A stretch of 64,000 nucleotides of DNA from Solirubrobacter ginsenosidimutans (GTDB lineage Bacteria; Actinomycetota; Thermoleophilia; Solirubrobacterales; Solirubrobacteraceae): NCBI RefSeq assembly GCF_027587205.1, contig NZ_JAPDOD010000049.1, positions 1 through 64,000 on the forward strand. Reading direction: 5' to 3'. The position numbers and the translations under genes were made by a program. The notes below the pieces were generated by a model, which worked only from the letters and a program-made list of their open reading frames with translations, made no database searches and was not told the origin of the DNA. Positions within the stretch are counted from its first letter, which is position 1. The number at the start of each line of letters is the position of its first letter. Positions 15,065-23,203 of the stretch are shown piece by piece.

Positions 15065-15586
15065 ATGGCTCGCATCGCCCCGGTCGACGAAACGTCGGCT
15101 CCTCCCGGCTCCCAGGAGTTGGCCGCCGCCCACGTGGCCACCGGCAGCCGGATGACGAACATGAAGTGGACGCTCGCCCACTCCCCGGTCGCGCTCGACG
15201 CGCTTTTGCAGTGGTATCCCCTGCACGACGCGATCGAGCCGGTCCTCGGTCAGCGGCGAACGTGGCTGTTCTGCCACGCGATCTCGACCGCGAGCGACTG
15301 TCTGATCTGCTCGACGTTCTTCCGGCGGCTGTTGATCGACAACGGGGAGGATCCCGCGACATTGGCCCTCGACGACTTCGACGAGCTGATCGTGGACTTC
15401 GGGCGGCGGCTGGGCACCGATCCGCACTCCGTCGACGATGCGCTGCACGCGCGCCTCGCCGAGCGCCTGGACACGGCGCAGATCGTGACGCTGACCGCGT
15501 TCGGCGCGATCATGGTCGCCACCAACGTGTTCAACGACGCGCTGGCGGTCGACCTCGACGGCTACCTGCACACCTACGCCGGATGA
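15065..15586 (+). CDS. AhpD-like carboxymuconolactone decarboxylase-family protein
   Basis: A 173-residue all-helical protein of the CMD/AhpD family. MARIAPVDE is a common family opening, and the CxxC-type redox motif appears as DCLICSTFFRRLL (about 79-91), preceded by FCHAISTAS. The NVFNDALAVDLD ending is also typical. Such proteins act as thiol peroxidases or partner proteins in redox metabolism. It overlaps the following SDR by 4 nt, so the two form an operon. Its promoter must lie within the divergent pseudokinase gene, because only 11 bp separate the two starts. Confidence 0.82.
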   Translation: MARIAPVDETSAPPGSQELAAAHVATGSRMTNMKWTLAHSPVALDALLQWYPLHDAIEPVLGQRRTWLFCHAISTASDCLICSTFFRRLLIDNGEDPATLALDDFDELIVDFGRRLGTDPHSVDDALHARLAERLDTAQIVTLTAFGAIMVATNVFNDALAVDLDGYLHTYAG

Positions 15587-16371
15587 CCGTCGCGCTGATC
15601 ACGGGCGCCGCCCACGGGCAGGGCCGCGCGACCGCGCTGGCGCTCGCTGCCGATGGCTACGACGTCGTCGCCCTGGACGTCGCCAAGGCGCTCGAGTACC
15701 CGGCCTACCGGATGGGCTCATCCGGCGAGCTGGACTCGCTGCGCGACGAGGTCAAGGCGCTCGGCCGCGACTGCCTGACGTTCGTGGCCGACGTGCGTGA
15801 GGACGCCGCGGTCGGCGCCGCCGTCGCCGACGCGTTCGCGCACTTCGGCCGCATCGACGTGCTGTTCAACAACGCCGGGATCTGCGCCTATGGCCTCGCC
15901 CACGAGCTCACCGAGACCGCGTGGGACACGATGATCGACATCAACCTCAAGGGCCCGTGGATCGTCGCCCGCCACGTGATCCCGCACATGATCGAGGCGC
16001 GCGCCGGCGTGATCGTCAACAACTCCTCGATCGCCGGCCTGCGCGGGATGGGCCGGCTCTCGCACTACGCGGCCTCCAAATGGGGCCTGACCGGGCTGAC
16101 CAAGTCGTGGGCGATCGAGCTCGCGCCGTACGGGATTCGCGTCGTCTCGATCCACCCGACCGGCGTCGACACGCCGCTCAACGACGGGCTGGCGGAGATG
16201 GAGGGCAAGACGCCGCGCGAGATCGCCGAGGCGTCGGCGGGCAACCTGCTGCCGGTGCCGTGGGTGGAGACGTCCGACGTCGCCGAGGCGGTGCGCTTCC
16301 TCGTCAGCGAGAAGGCGCGCTACATGACCGGCAGCGAGTTCGTGATCGACGCGGGACTGCTCACCCGCTGA
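15583..16371 (+). CDS. SDR-family oxidoreductase, probably mycofactocin-coupled type
   Basis: A 262-residue classical short-chain dehydrogenase. [15 protein letters not shown] is the cofactor loop, NNAG lies near residue 93, Ser/Tyr/Lys are supplied by NNSSIAG and HYAASKWGL. The insertion after the second strand ([21 protein letters not shown]) resembles the extra segment of mycofactocin-dependent SDRs, which hold NAD tightly and pass electrons to mycofactocin. That assignment is by pattern, and no mycofactocin genes are seen here. Coupled to the AhpD-like gene by an ATGA overlap; convergent with the nitronate monooxygenase with an 11-nt overlap. Confidence 0.88.
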   Translation: MTVALITGAAHGQGRATALALAADGYDVVALDVAKALEYPAYRMGSSGELDSLRDEVKALGRDCLTFVADVREDAAVGAAVADAFAHFGRIDVLFNNAGICAYGLAHELTETAWDTMIDINLKGPWIVARHVIPHMIEARAGVIVNNSSIAGLRGMGRLSHYAASKWGLTGLTKSWAIELAPYGIRVVSIHPTGVDTPLNDGLAEMEGKTPREIAEASAGNLLPVPWVETSDVAEAVRFLVSEKARYMTGSEFVIDAGLLTR

Positions 16372-17365
16372 GCTTGCGGACGATCTCCGCGGCCGGGAGC
16401 GCCTCGGCGAGCCGGTGCGCCTCACCCGCCCAGAGGTTGATCAGGTCCGCGTCACCCGCCTTGCGCGCGGCGGCGCGGACCGGCGACGTCGCGTGGTGGA
16501 TCTCGGGATAGGCGATCGGCGCGCCGGTGTGCTCGTCCATGAAGCGGTTGTGGATGCCGCGGGCGAGCCGGCCGCTGAACGCGCGGGTGAGGCCGGTGGT
16601 GGCGCTGGTCGTCAGAGCGAGCTTGTGCGCGTCCGACGTGCCCGCCTCGGGGGCGCGCATGAACGCCGTGCCGACCTGGGCGGCGCGAGCGCCGAGCGCC
16701 AGCACCGCCTGGACGGCGGCGCGCGTCGCGATCCCGCCTGAGGCGACCAGCGGCACGTCGGCGTCGATCAGCTGCAGCAGCGCCAAGAGCGCGATCGGCT
16801 CAGCGTCGGGCCCGTCCTTCCACGCACCGCGGTGCCCGCCCGCCTCGGCGCCCTGCACGACCAGCGCGTCGGCGACATCCGCCGCCGCGTAGGCCTCCTC
16901 CGGGCACGTGACGGTCACCCAGACCTCCGCGCCGGTCGCCCGGACGCGCGAGAGCACGTCGTCGTCGGGCAGCCCGAACGTGAACGAGACGGCCGCGACC
17001 GCCGGCATCCGCTCCAGCAGCGCGAGCTTCGCCTCCCAGTCATCGTCGTCGTAGAGCGGCGCGCCGACCTGCAGCCCCTCGGCCTCCAGGCCCGCGACGT
17101 AGGCCGCGAACACCGACGGGGGCGACGGCGGGCCCGGGACGAACAGGTTCACGCCGAACGGCCGCGATGTGAGCGCCCGCACCGCCTCGATCCGCTCCGC
17201 CAGCGCGTCCGCGCTCAGGTAGCCGGCGGCGAGAAACCCCAGCCCACCGGCCTCGGAGACGGCTGCCACGAGCTCCGGCGTCGTCGGCCCCCCGGCCATC
17301 GGAGCCAGGACGATCGGGACTCCGAGTGTGTCGAACAGCACAGGTTTATCGTTGTTAGCAGGCAT
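16361..17365 (-). CDS. Nitronate monooxygenase (NPD-like FMN enzyme)
   Basis: A 334-residue TIM-barrel FMN oxidoreductase of the 2-nitropropane dioxygenase family, oxidising alkyl nitronates. Signatures are [29 protein letters not shown] at the N-terminus (in pieces), [24 protein letters not shown] (flavin and catalytic-His region) and [19 protein letters not shown] with [10 protein letters not shown] for phosphate binding. The ATG giving [15 protein letters not shown] was chosen over a longer upstream extension that runs through the intergenic region. A palindromic site just upstream resembles the MarR operator at 18072. Confidence 0.88.
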   Translation of the reverse strand: MPANNDKPVLFDTLGVPIVLAPMAGGPTTPELVAAVSEAGGLGFLAAGYLSADALAERIEAVRALTSRPFGVNLFVPGPPSPPSVFAAYVAGLEAEGLQVGAPLYDDDDWEAKLALLERMPAVAAVSFTFGLPDDDVLSRVRATGAEVWVTVTCPEEAYAAADVADALVVQGAEAGGHRGAWKDGPDAEPIALLALLQLIDADVPLVASGGIATRAAVQAVLALGARAAQVGTAFMRAPEAGTSDAHKLALTTSATTGLTRAFSGRLARGIHNRFMDEHTGAPIAYPEIHHATSPVRAAARKAGDADLINLWAGEAHRLAEALPAAEIVRKLSG

Positions 17366-17369
17366 TTGA

Positions 17370-17391
17370 ATTGTCACAAGCTTGTTACTAT
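17370..17391. promoter_or_regulatory. Candidate MarR-type operator (second site)
   Basis: Half-sites ATTGTCAC (17370-17377) and GTTACTAT (17384-17391) are spaced by AAGCTT. They match the half-sites of the perfect operator at 18072-18094 (ATAGTCAC / GTGACTAT) at 14 of 16 positions, with a spacer one base shorter. It lies in the divergent gap between the nitronate monooxygenase and the Cys/His micropeptide gene. Confidence 0.5.
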
Positions 17392-17455
17392 CTCGGCGCG
17401 CCCTGCCGAAAGAATGGGTGTATCTCTCCTCCCCACTCCTCCCCAGGATCTCACC

Positions 17456-17602
17456 ATGACCAAGCTTCTCAACGCCATCCGGCGGACATTCGGCGATGCG
17501 CCGTACTCCGAGCCCACCCCCCACTTCCATCAGGGCACGAGCGATTCGTTCCCCGAGGTGTGCTTCGAGGGCGGCTGCAGCCGCCCACACCTCCACGCCT
17601 AG
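17456..17602 (+). CDS. Small Cys/His-rich protein (48 aa)
   Basis: ATG-initiated, preceded by AGGATC, encoding 48 residues. After a basic helix ([13 protein letters not shown]) comes an acidic/His segment ([12 protein letters not shown]) and an ending VCFEGGC followed by SRPHLHA. The C-x4-C pair and terminal HLH could bind a metal. No family is recognised. It lies downstream of a palindromic MarR-like site and its stop overlaps the marR gene convergently by 4 nt, which hints at shared regulation. Confidence 0.6.
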   Translation: MTKLLNAIRRTFGDAPYSEPTPHFHQGTSDSFPEVCFEGGCSRPHLHA

Positions 17603-18027
17603 GGCGTGAGCGACGGCTCGGCCGCGAGCGCGCGGTCGAGCAGCGAACGCAGCACTTCGCGCTCGCCAACGTCGAGCGCACCGAGGACGTCGTCCTCGAG
17701 CGACTCCATCGCGCGCTCGGCGGCGAGCATCGCCTTGTGGCCGGCCGGCGTCATCTTCACGATGTGGCGCCGGCGGTCCGCCGGGTCGCGCCTGCGCTCC
17801 ACGTAGCCCTCGCTCTCGAGGTCGTTGAGCATCAGGACGCAGTTGTTCGGGTCCAGGTGCATGGCGATGCAGAGGTCCTGCTGACTGCGCGGGCCCTCAC
17901 GCAGGTTCGACAGCGTCACGTACGCCTTCAGGCGCATTCCGAGGACGTCCTCCGTCGCGCGCTTGTAGACCAAGCGCGACAGCCGCGTCAGCAGGACGAT
18001 CGAGCCGGGCGAGGGCGAAGTGGACAT
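17599..18027 (-). CDS. MarR-family transcriptional regulator
   Basis: A 142-residue winged-helix repressor. The N-terminal helix is followed by [31 protein letters not shown] (in pieces, HTH about 33-63) and the wing [16 protein letters not shown] (about 81-96), the classical MarR signature. It is divergent from an MFS exporter, with a perfect palindrome over the exporter promoter, so it very likely represses the exporter and is released by a small ligand. A TATTAT hexamer 10 nt before its ATG suggests a leaderless or nearly leaderless transcript. Confidence 0.92.
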   Translation of the reverse strand: MSTSPSPGSIVLLTRLSRLVYKRATEDVLGMRLKAYVTLSNLREGPRSQQDLCIAMHLDPNNCVLMLNDLESEGYVERRRDPADRRRHIVKMTPAGHKAMLAAERAMESLEDDVLGALDVGEREVLRSLLDRALAAEPSLTP

Positions 18028-18037
18028 GTCCGTCCAG

Positions 18038-18043
18038 ATAATA
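18038..18043 (-). promoter_or_regulatory. Candidate -10 element of the marR gene
   Basis: TATTAT on the minus strand, 10 nt before the ATG. The -35 region is not recognisable at 17 nt. The resulting mRNA would have almost no leader. Confidence 0.45.
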
Positions 18044-18047
18044 GCGG

Positions 18048-18076
18048 TTGCGTGATGGTCATGGACCCAATATAGT
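18048..18076 (+). promoter_or_regulatory. Sigma-70-type promoter of the MFS exporter
   Basis: TTGCGT (18048-18053) and TATAGT (18071-18076) are separated by exactly 17 nt. The expected transcription start, near 18083-18086, falls directly in front of the GTG start at 18087, predicting a leaderless mRNA. Confidence 0.7.
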
Positions 18077-18094
18077 CACTAGTCCAGTGACTAT
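18072..18094. promoter_or_regulatory. MarR operator overlapping promoter and start codon
   Basis: Perfect 9-bp inverted repeat ATAGTCACT / AGTGACTAT around AGTCC. It overlaps the -10 hexamer of the MFS promoter, and the right arm contains the GTG start codon (18087-18089). Bound repressor would block both polymerase binding and initial transcription. Confidence 0.75.
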
Positions 18095-19547
18095 CCATAC
18101 TTCAGAGAGCGCCTCACGGCGCCAGTGGATGGCGTTGGTCGTGGTGTGCCTTGGGCAACTGATGATGGTCGTCGACATGACGATCGTCAACGTCGCCCTT
18201 CCCGTCATCCAGCGCGATCTGCGCTTTTCGCAAGCCGACCTCACTTGGGTGGTCGGCGCCTACCTCATCTCCTACGGGAGTTTTCTGCTGATGGCCGGAC
18301 GGCTTGGCGACCTGGTCGGTCGCAAGCGGGTCTTCCTCTCCGGCGTCACCCTCTTCACGATCGCCTCCGCCCTGTGCGGCGTGGCCGACAGCCAGCTGCT
18401 GCTGATCGCCGCCCGCTTCCTCCAGGGTCTCGGCGGCGCGATCTCCACCTCCGTGATCATCGCCCTCATCGTCACCGACTTCCCGCGCCCCGACGAGCGC
18501 GTCAAGGCGATGGGCGCCTACATGTTCGTCGTCACCTCCGGCGGCTCGCTCGGCCTGCTGCTCGGTGGCGCGCTCGTCCAGTCCGTCGACTGGCACTGGA
18601 TCTTCTACGTCAACCTGCCGATCGGCATCGCCGTGCTCGCACTCGGCGCGCGGCTGATCGAGAACCGTCCCGGGCTCGGCCTCAGGGGCGGCATCGATGC
18701 CACCGGCTCGGTGCTGGTGACCTCCGCGATGATGGTCGCCGTCTACGCGATCGTGACCGCGGCCGACCATGGCTGGGCGTCGGGTCATACGCTCGGCTTC
18801 GGCGGCGCCGCCGTGATCCTGCTCGCCGCGTTCGCGGCCTGGGAGTCGCGGATCGAGAACCCGATCCTCCCCTTCCGGATCCTGCGTGTGCGGACGCTGA
18901 TCGGCGCGAGCGTCGTCCGCAGCTTCCTCGTCATCGGGATGTTCGGCACCTGGGTGCTCGGCACGCTCTACGTCGAGCACGTGCTCGGCTACGGCGCGTG
19001 GGACACCGGGCTGGCGTTCCTGCCGATGACGCTGACCGTCGGCGCGCTGTCGCTGGGCACCACCGCGAAGGTGATGGCACGGCTCGGGCCGGAGCGCACC
19101 GTCGTCCTCGGCATGTCCTTCGTCGTCGCCGCGCTGCTCCTGCTGACGCACGCGGGTGAGGGTGCGTCGTACTTCCCCGAGCTGTTCATCCCGTTCGCCC
19201 TGATGGGCCTCGGGATGGGCACGGCGATGCTGCCGCTGCTGACGATCGCCATGAGCGGGGTGCCGGAGCAGGATGCCGGCCTGGGCTCGGGCATCGTCAA
19301 TGTCTCGATGCAGCTCGCAGGGGCGCTCGGGATCGCGGTCCTCGGCACTCTCGCCGCCTCACGCACCGGCTCGCTCGCCGCCGACGGTGCGAGCAACGCC
19401 GCTGCCCTGACCGGCGGCTATCACCTGGCGTTCGAGCTTGCCGCCGGCGCGGTCGTGGTCGGCATCGCACTCGCGCTGACCGTCCTGCGGGTCCCGGCGC
19501 GCGTGCAAGCGCGCGGCGCGGGCTCAGAGGTCGCCGTCGAGGTCTGA
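18087..19547 (+). CDS. MFS drug exporter, DHA2/EmrB-QacA type (14 TM)
   Basis: A 486-residue proton-coupled exporter. MVVDMTIVNVALPVI is the motif in helix 1 of the DHA2 group, LMAGRLGDLVGRKRVFL is the MFS loop motif A, and GGSLGLLLGGALVQ with WHWIFYVNLPIG is motif C. The length and hydrophobic pattern fit 14 helices. The GTG at 18087 was chosen because the promoter's predicted start point lies immediately in front of it; the upstream in-frame codons would be untranscribed. Controlled by the divergent MarR repressor. It overlaps the convergent PfkB gene by 24 nt. Confidence 0.9.
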   Translation: MTIHTSESASRRQWMALVVVCLGQLMMVVDMTIVNVALPVIQRDLRFSQADLTWVVGAYLISYGSFLLMAGRLGDLVGRKRVFLSGVTLFTIASALCGVADSQLLLIAARFLQGLGGAISTSVIIALIVTDFPRPDERVKAMGAYMFVVTSGGSLGLLLGGALVQSVDWHWIFYVNLPIGIAVLALGARLIENRPGLGLRGGIDATGSVLVTSAMMVAVYAIVTAADHGWASGHTLGFGGAAVILLAAFAAWESRIENPILPFRILRVRTLIGASVVRSFLVIGMFGTWVLGTLYVEHVLGYGAWDTGLAFLPMTLTVGALSLGTTAKVMARLGPERTVVLGMSFVVAALLLLTHAGEGASYFPELFIPFALMGLGMGTAMLPLLTIAMSGVPEQDAGLGSGIVNVSMQLAGALGIAVLGTLAASRTGSLAADGASNAAALTGGYHLAFELAAGAVVVGIALALTVLRVPARVQARGAGSEVAVEV

Positions 19548-20444
19548 CCAGCGGGGCGGGTCCGCCCCGGCGCGCTCGCAGGTGCGGGCGGCGACGACAC
19601 ACGCGAACGTCGTCGCCGCCCGCACCGTGTCCGCGTCTTCGAGCGCGGCGCGGTCCAGGCCCTTGCTCTGCCAGTAGGCGAGGAAGCCGCCGCCGAACGA
19701 GTCGCCGGCGCCGATCGTGTCGACGACCTCGATCCGCGGCGCCGCGACGGTCGTCTCCCCGCTGGCGGTGACGATCATCGCGCCGTCGCCGCCGAGCGTC
19801 ACGAGGGCGACCCGCGGGCCGTCCTCGAGCAGGTTGCGCGCGGCGCGGATCGGGTCCACGCCCGGCTCCAGGTACTCGAGGTCGTCGTTTGAGACCTTGA
19901 CGACGTGGGCGAAGCGCAGCGTCGCCGCGAGGCTGCGGCGATAGGTCCCGCGATCGGGGATGAACGTCGGCCGGCAATTGGGGTCGACCATGATCAGCGC
20001 GCGCTCGGCGACGGCCTCGACGACCGCCTGCAGCGCCAGCGCCGTCGGCTCCATCACGAGCCCCAGCGTGCCGACGTGCAGGAAGTCCACCGTCTCCGGC
20101 AGCGCGGCCAGCGCCGCGTCGGGCTCCAGAGCGGGAGCGCTCGTCCCTTCGCTGTAGAAGCGATAGGTCGCCGCGCCGCGCTCGTCGAGCTCGGCCAGCG
20201 CGAGCGTGGTCGGCAGCGGCGTCTCGACCACCGTGTCGAGCTTGACGCCGTCCTCGATCAGCTGGGCGCGCAGCCGCGCGCCGAACCCGTCGTCGGAGAT
20301 GCAGCCGAGGTAGTGGACGTCCTGCTCCAGACGCCCCAGCGTGCGCGCGGTCGTGTACGGGCCGCCTCCGGCATGCGCCCGCAACTCGCCCGCCGCTTGC
20401 GGCACGAGATCGATCAGCGCCTCGCCCCCGACCACGATCGTCAT
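19524..20444 (-). CDS. PfkB-family carbohydrate kinase (fructokinase-like)
   Basis: A 306-residue ribokinase-fold enzyme phosphorylating a sugar with ATP. The opening VVGGEALIDLVP, the GGGPYTTARTLGRL sugar-binding region (a variant of the usual GGxxxNxA), VDPNCRP, and the C-terminal signature VDTIGAGDSFGGGFLAYW with catalytic Asp are all present. The ATG at 20444 lies 18 nt downstream of the B12-domain gene on the same strand, and recQ precedes that, so the three may be cotranscribed. Fructokinase is the nearest match; the substrate is not proven. Confidence 0.88.
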   Translation of the reverse strand: MTIVVGGEALIDLVPQAAGELRAHAGGGPYTTARTLGRLEQDVHYLGCISDDGFGARLRAQLIEDGVKLDTVVETPLPTTLALAELDERGAATYRFYSEGTSAPALEPDAALAALPETVDFLHVGTLGLVMEPTALALQAVVEAVAERALIMVDPNCRPTFIPDRGTYRRSLAATLRFAHVVKVSNDDLEYLEPGVDPIRAARNLLEDGPRVALVTLGGDGAMIVTASGETTVAAPRIEVVDTIGAGDSFGGGFLAYWQSKGLDRAALEDADTVRAATTFACVVAARTCERAGADPPRWSDLDGDL

Positions 20445-20462
20445 GGCCGTAGATTGTCAGGC

Positions 20463-21119
20463 TCAGTTCAGTGGGGCGTGGTGGACGAGCGCGTCCACCG
20501 TCGCCACGACGCTCGAGACGTCCGGGCAGACCGCGGCGTTCCAGGTCGCCGCGAGCTCGAACGACACGGCGGAGCCGCCGAGCACGACCTCGGTCTCCGG
20601 GCGGACGGCCCGGAGATAGTCGATCGCCGCGTCCAGGCGCTCGGCGCTGTCGGGCATCGTGGCGGTGAAGGCGACGACGTCCGCGTGGTTGCGCGCCGCC
20701 GCGAGCCCGATGTCGGCGAGCGGGACGTCGGCACCGAGCAGCCGCGTGTCGTACCCGGCTTCGAGGAGAAGGTCCGACGCCATGTTGAGGCCGATCACGT
20801 GGCGCTCGCCCTGGGGCGCGAGCAGCAGCACCCGACGCCCGCGACGCAGACGCTCGCCGCGACGCCGCTCGCGCTGGAGCGCGAGGACGCGCAGTGCTAT
20901 CTCCGACGCGAGGTGCTCGTCGGCCACGCTGATCTCCCCGGTCGCCCACTTGTCGCCGATCATGATCAGCGCGGGGGTGATCAGCTCGATGTCGATCTCG
21001 GCCGCGGTCAGGCCGCTGTCCATCGCCTCGCTGACCGCACGCTCGGCCGCCTGAGCATCCCCGGCGAACAGCGCGTGGGTGAAAGTCCGGCGGAGCCGGA
21101 GCAGCGTAGGCCCGACCAC
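20463..21119 (-). CDS. Stand-alone B12-binding domain protein with photoreceptor-type motif
   Basis: A 218-residue protein consisting of a four-helix cap (about 5-85) and a cobalamin-binding Rossmann domain (about 95-215). The cobalt ligand motif is GERHVIG (His107), an E-x-H-x-x-G variant of the usual DxHxxG. The cap has Trp58 followed nine residues later by Glu68-His69, the Wx9EH motif known from the light-sensing CarH/LitR group. No MerR DNA-binding domain is fused. It could therefore be a light- or B12-responsive partner protein rather than a repressor. The GTG start gives the usual helix; recQ lies 19 nt upstream on the same strand. Confidence 0.85.
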   Translation of the reverse strand: MVGPTLLRLRRTFTHALFAGDAQAAERAVSEAMDSGLTAAEIDIELITPALIMIGDKWATGEISVADEHLASEIALRVLALQRERRRGERLRRGRRVLLLAPQGERHVIGLNMASDLLLEAGYDTRLLGADVPLADIGLAAARNHADVVAFTATMPDSAERLDAAIDYLRAVRPETEVVLGGSAVSFELAATWNAAVCPDVSSVVATVDALVHHAPLN

Positions 21120-21138
21120 ATGAGCAGTTCTACACCGG

Positions 21139-23187
21139 TCAATACGCGGTGGATAGAGCGAGCGGGTGAACTGGGCCGGATCCCTTGCGGCGCAGCTGGC
21201 CGGCGACCATCGCGAGCGTCCAGCCGCTGAAGCGGACGTCGTCGACCAGCAGGCACGCCCCGGGAGGCGGGCCTTGCGTGACCGCGAACTCGCCGCGGAC
21301 GTTGGCGACCTGTTGGACGGAGTTGGTCATCTCCCGCTGCGGCGGGTTGTCGCCGACCCGCTGCAGGACGGGGTGGAACGGCAACTCGAGCGCCTCGGCG
21401 AGCCGCCGCGCGAAGTCAGGCACGAGCGTCCCCGTGCGCTTGGAGGGAACCGCGGCGACCCAGCGCACCGGCGCGCGCCAGGAGCGCACGGCCTCGGCGG
21501 CGGCTTCGACCAGCTCGTCGCCGAAGCGCCCCTCCCGGCGCCCCGCTTGGATCAGCGGATCCCAGCCACCGTCGCCGAGGCGGGCGAGCGCGCGGCCCTC
21601 CTCGCTGCGGACGTCGTCGCCGAGCTTCTTCATCTTGCCCTCGGCGTCCGGAGCCATCTTCTTGACGTCGAGGATCAGGGGCCGTGAGCGCAGGTGCAGC
21701 GCGGCCTCGCGGACGAGGCGCGCGTCCAGCTCGCCGTTGAACTTCGGCGCCGTGCAGATGGCACACACGCCGCAGTCCTGCGGATCGGGGTCGTCGAGCT
21801 CCTCCAGGAGCACCCGCATCAGGCAGCGGCCGTCGGCGCCGAACGCGGCCATCGCCTCCTGCTCGTGGCGGCGCAGCTGGGTGACGTGGGCGTAGCGGTC
21901 GCCGTCGTAGGTCCAGTCGCTGCCCGGCACGCGCGTCCAGCGGGTGCCGTTGCGGGAGACCGCGCCCTCGACGTCGAGCACCTTGAGCATCGCCTCGATC
22001 CGGCTCTTGCCGAGGTTGACCGCGCCCATCAGCTCGTTCGTCGTCGCGCCGCCGTCGTCGTCGAGCGCCTCGAGCACGCGGTCCACGCGGTCCTTGGGCG
22101 GAAACGCCTGCTCGATGAAGAAGTCCTGGATCCGGCGGTCCTCGCGGCCGCGCAGCAGCACGACGTCGGCCCGCTCGATCGCCCGCCCCGCGCGGCCGAC
22201 CTGCTGGTAGTAGGAGATGACGCTGCCCGGCGCCTGGTAGTGGACGACGAAGCCGAGATCGGGCTTGTCGTAGCCCATTCCGAGCGCGCTGGTCGCGACG
22301 ACGGCCTTGAGATCGTTGTTGAGCAGCCGCTCCTCGACCCCGACGCGCCGCTCGGTCGCGACTTCGCCGCTGTAGGCCTCGGCGGGCACGCCGTGGCCGT
22401 TGAGCCATTCGGCGACGGTGTCGGCGTCGCGCTTGGTGAGCGTGTAGACGATGCCGCTGCCGGGGAGCTGCGGCAGGTGGGTGGCGAGCCAGGCGAGGCG
22501 ATCCGCCTGGGCGGGGAGGTCGACGACCTCCAGCCGCAGCGACTTGCGGCCGAGTGGACCGCGGTAGGTCTTCAGCGCCCCCGCGTGCCCGCCCAGCTGC
22601 AACTGCTCGGCGACGTCGGCGACCACGCGGTCGTTGGCGGTCGCGGTGGTGCACAGCACCGCCACGCCTTGCGGGAGGCGCTCGAGCATCTCCTGCAGGC
22701 GCCGGTAGTCGGGCCGGAAGTCGTGGCCCCAGTCGGAGATGCAGTGCGCCTCGTCGACCACCAGCAGGCCGACCCGCTCGGCGAAGAGGGGAAGCATGCT
22801 GTTGCGGAACTGGGGGTTGTTCAGCCGCTCCGGGCTGATCAGGAGCAGGTCGACGGCGTCCGTCTCGAGCAGTTGACGCACCTCGTCCCACCCGTCGCGG
22901 TTGGTCGAGTTGATCGTGTGCGCGCGGATGCCGAGCTTTTCGGCGGCGGCGATCTGGTTGCGCATCAGCGCCAGTAGCGGCGAGACGATCAGCGCCGGGC
23001 CGGCGCCCTGCTCGCGCAGCAGCGAGGTGGCGAGGAAGTAGACCGCGGACTTGCCCCAGCCGGTCCGCTGCACGCACAGCACGCGAGCGCGGTCGTCCAC
23101 GAGATCCGTGATCGCCTCGCGTTGATGCTCCCGGAACTGGGCATCAGGACCAGCGAGGCGCTTCAAGAGCTCTTCAGGACGACGCAT
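21139..23187 (-). CDS. recQ: RecQ-like ATP-dependent DNA helicase with C-terminal phosphoribosyltransferase-like domain
   Basis: A 682-residue superfamily-2 helicase. Motif I is TGWGKSAVYFLA, motif II is VDEAHCISDWGHDFRPDYRRL in pieces, motif VI is YYQQVGRAGRAIERADVV. A zinc-binding set of cysteines (CLMRVL, CGVCAIC) follows near 460. The last 110 or so residues form an extra domain with WVAAVPSKRTGTLVPDFARRLAE and LLVDDVRFSGWTLAMVAGQL, the PRPP-loop pattern of type I phosphoribosyltransferases (ComF-like). This layout is characteristic of actinobacterial RecQ-family proteins. Its ATG is 16 bp from the divergent acyltransferase start. Confidence 0.9.
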   Translation of the reverse strand: MRRPEELLKRLAGPDAQFREHQREAITDLVDDRARVLCVQRTGWGKSAVYFLATSLLREQGAGPALIVSPLLALMRNQIAAAEKLGIRAHTINSTNRDGWDEVRQLLETDAVDLLLISPERLNNPQFRNSMLPLFAERVGLLVVDEAHCISDWGHDFRPDYRRLQEMLERLPQGVAVLCTTATANDRVVADVAEQLQLGGHAGALKTYRGPLGRKSLRLEVVDLPAQADRLAWLATHLPQLPGSGIVYTLTKRDADTVAEWLNGHGVPAEAYSGEVATERRVGVEERLLNNDLKAVVATSALGMGYDKPDLGFVVHYQAPGSVISYYQQVGRAGRAIERADVVLLRGREDRRIQDFFIEQAFPPKDRVDRVLEALDDDGGATTNELMGAVNLGKSRIEAMLKVLDVEGAVSRNGTRWTRVPGSDWTYDGDRYAHVTQLRRHEQEAMAAFGADGRCLMRVLLEELDDPDPQDCGVCAICTAPKFNGELDARLVREAALHLRSRPLILDVKKMAPDAEGKMKKLGDDVRSEEGRALARLGDGGWDPLIQAGRREGRFGDELVEAAAEAVRSWRAPVRWVAAVPSKRTGTLVPDFARRLAEALELPFHPVLQRVGDNPPQREMTNSVQQVANVRGEFAVTQGPPPGACLLVDDVRFSGWTLAMVAGQLRRKGSGPVHPLALSTAY

Positions 23188-23203
23188 ACCCTGACCCTAG
23201 GAC

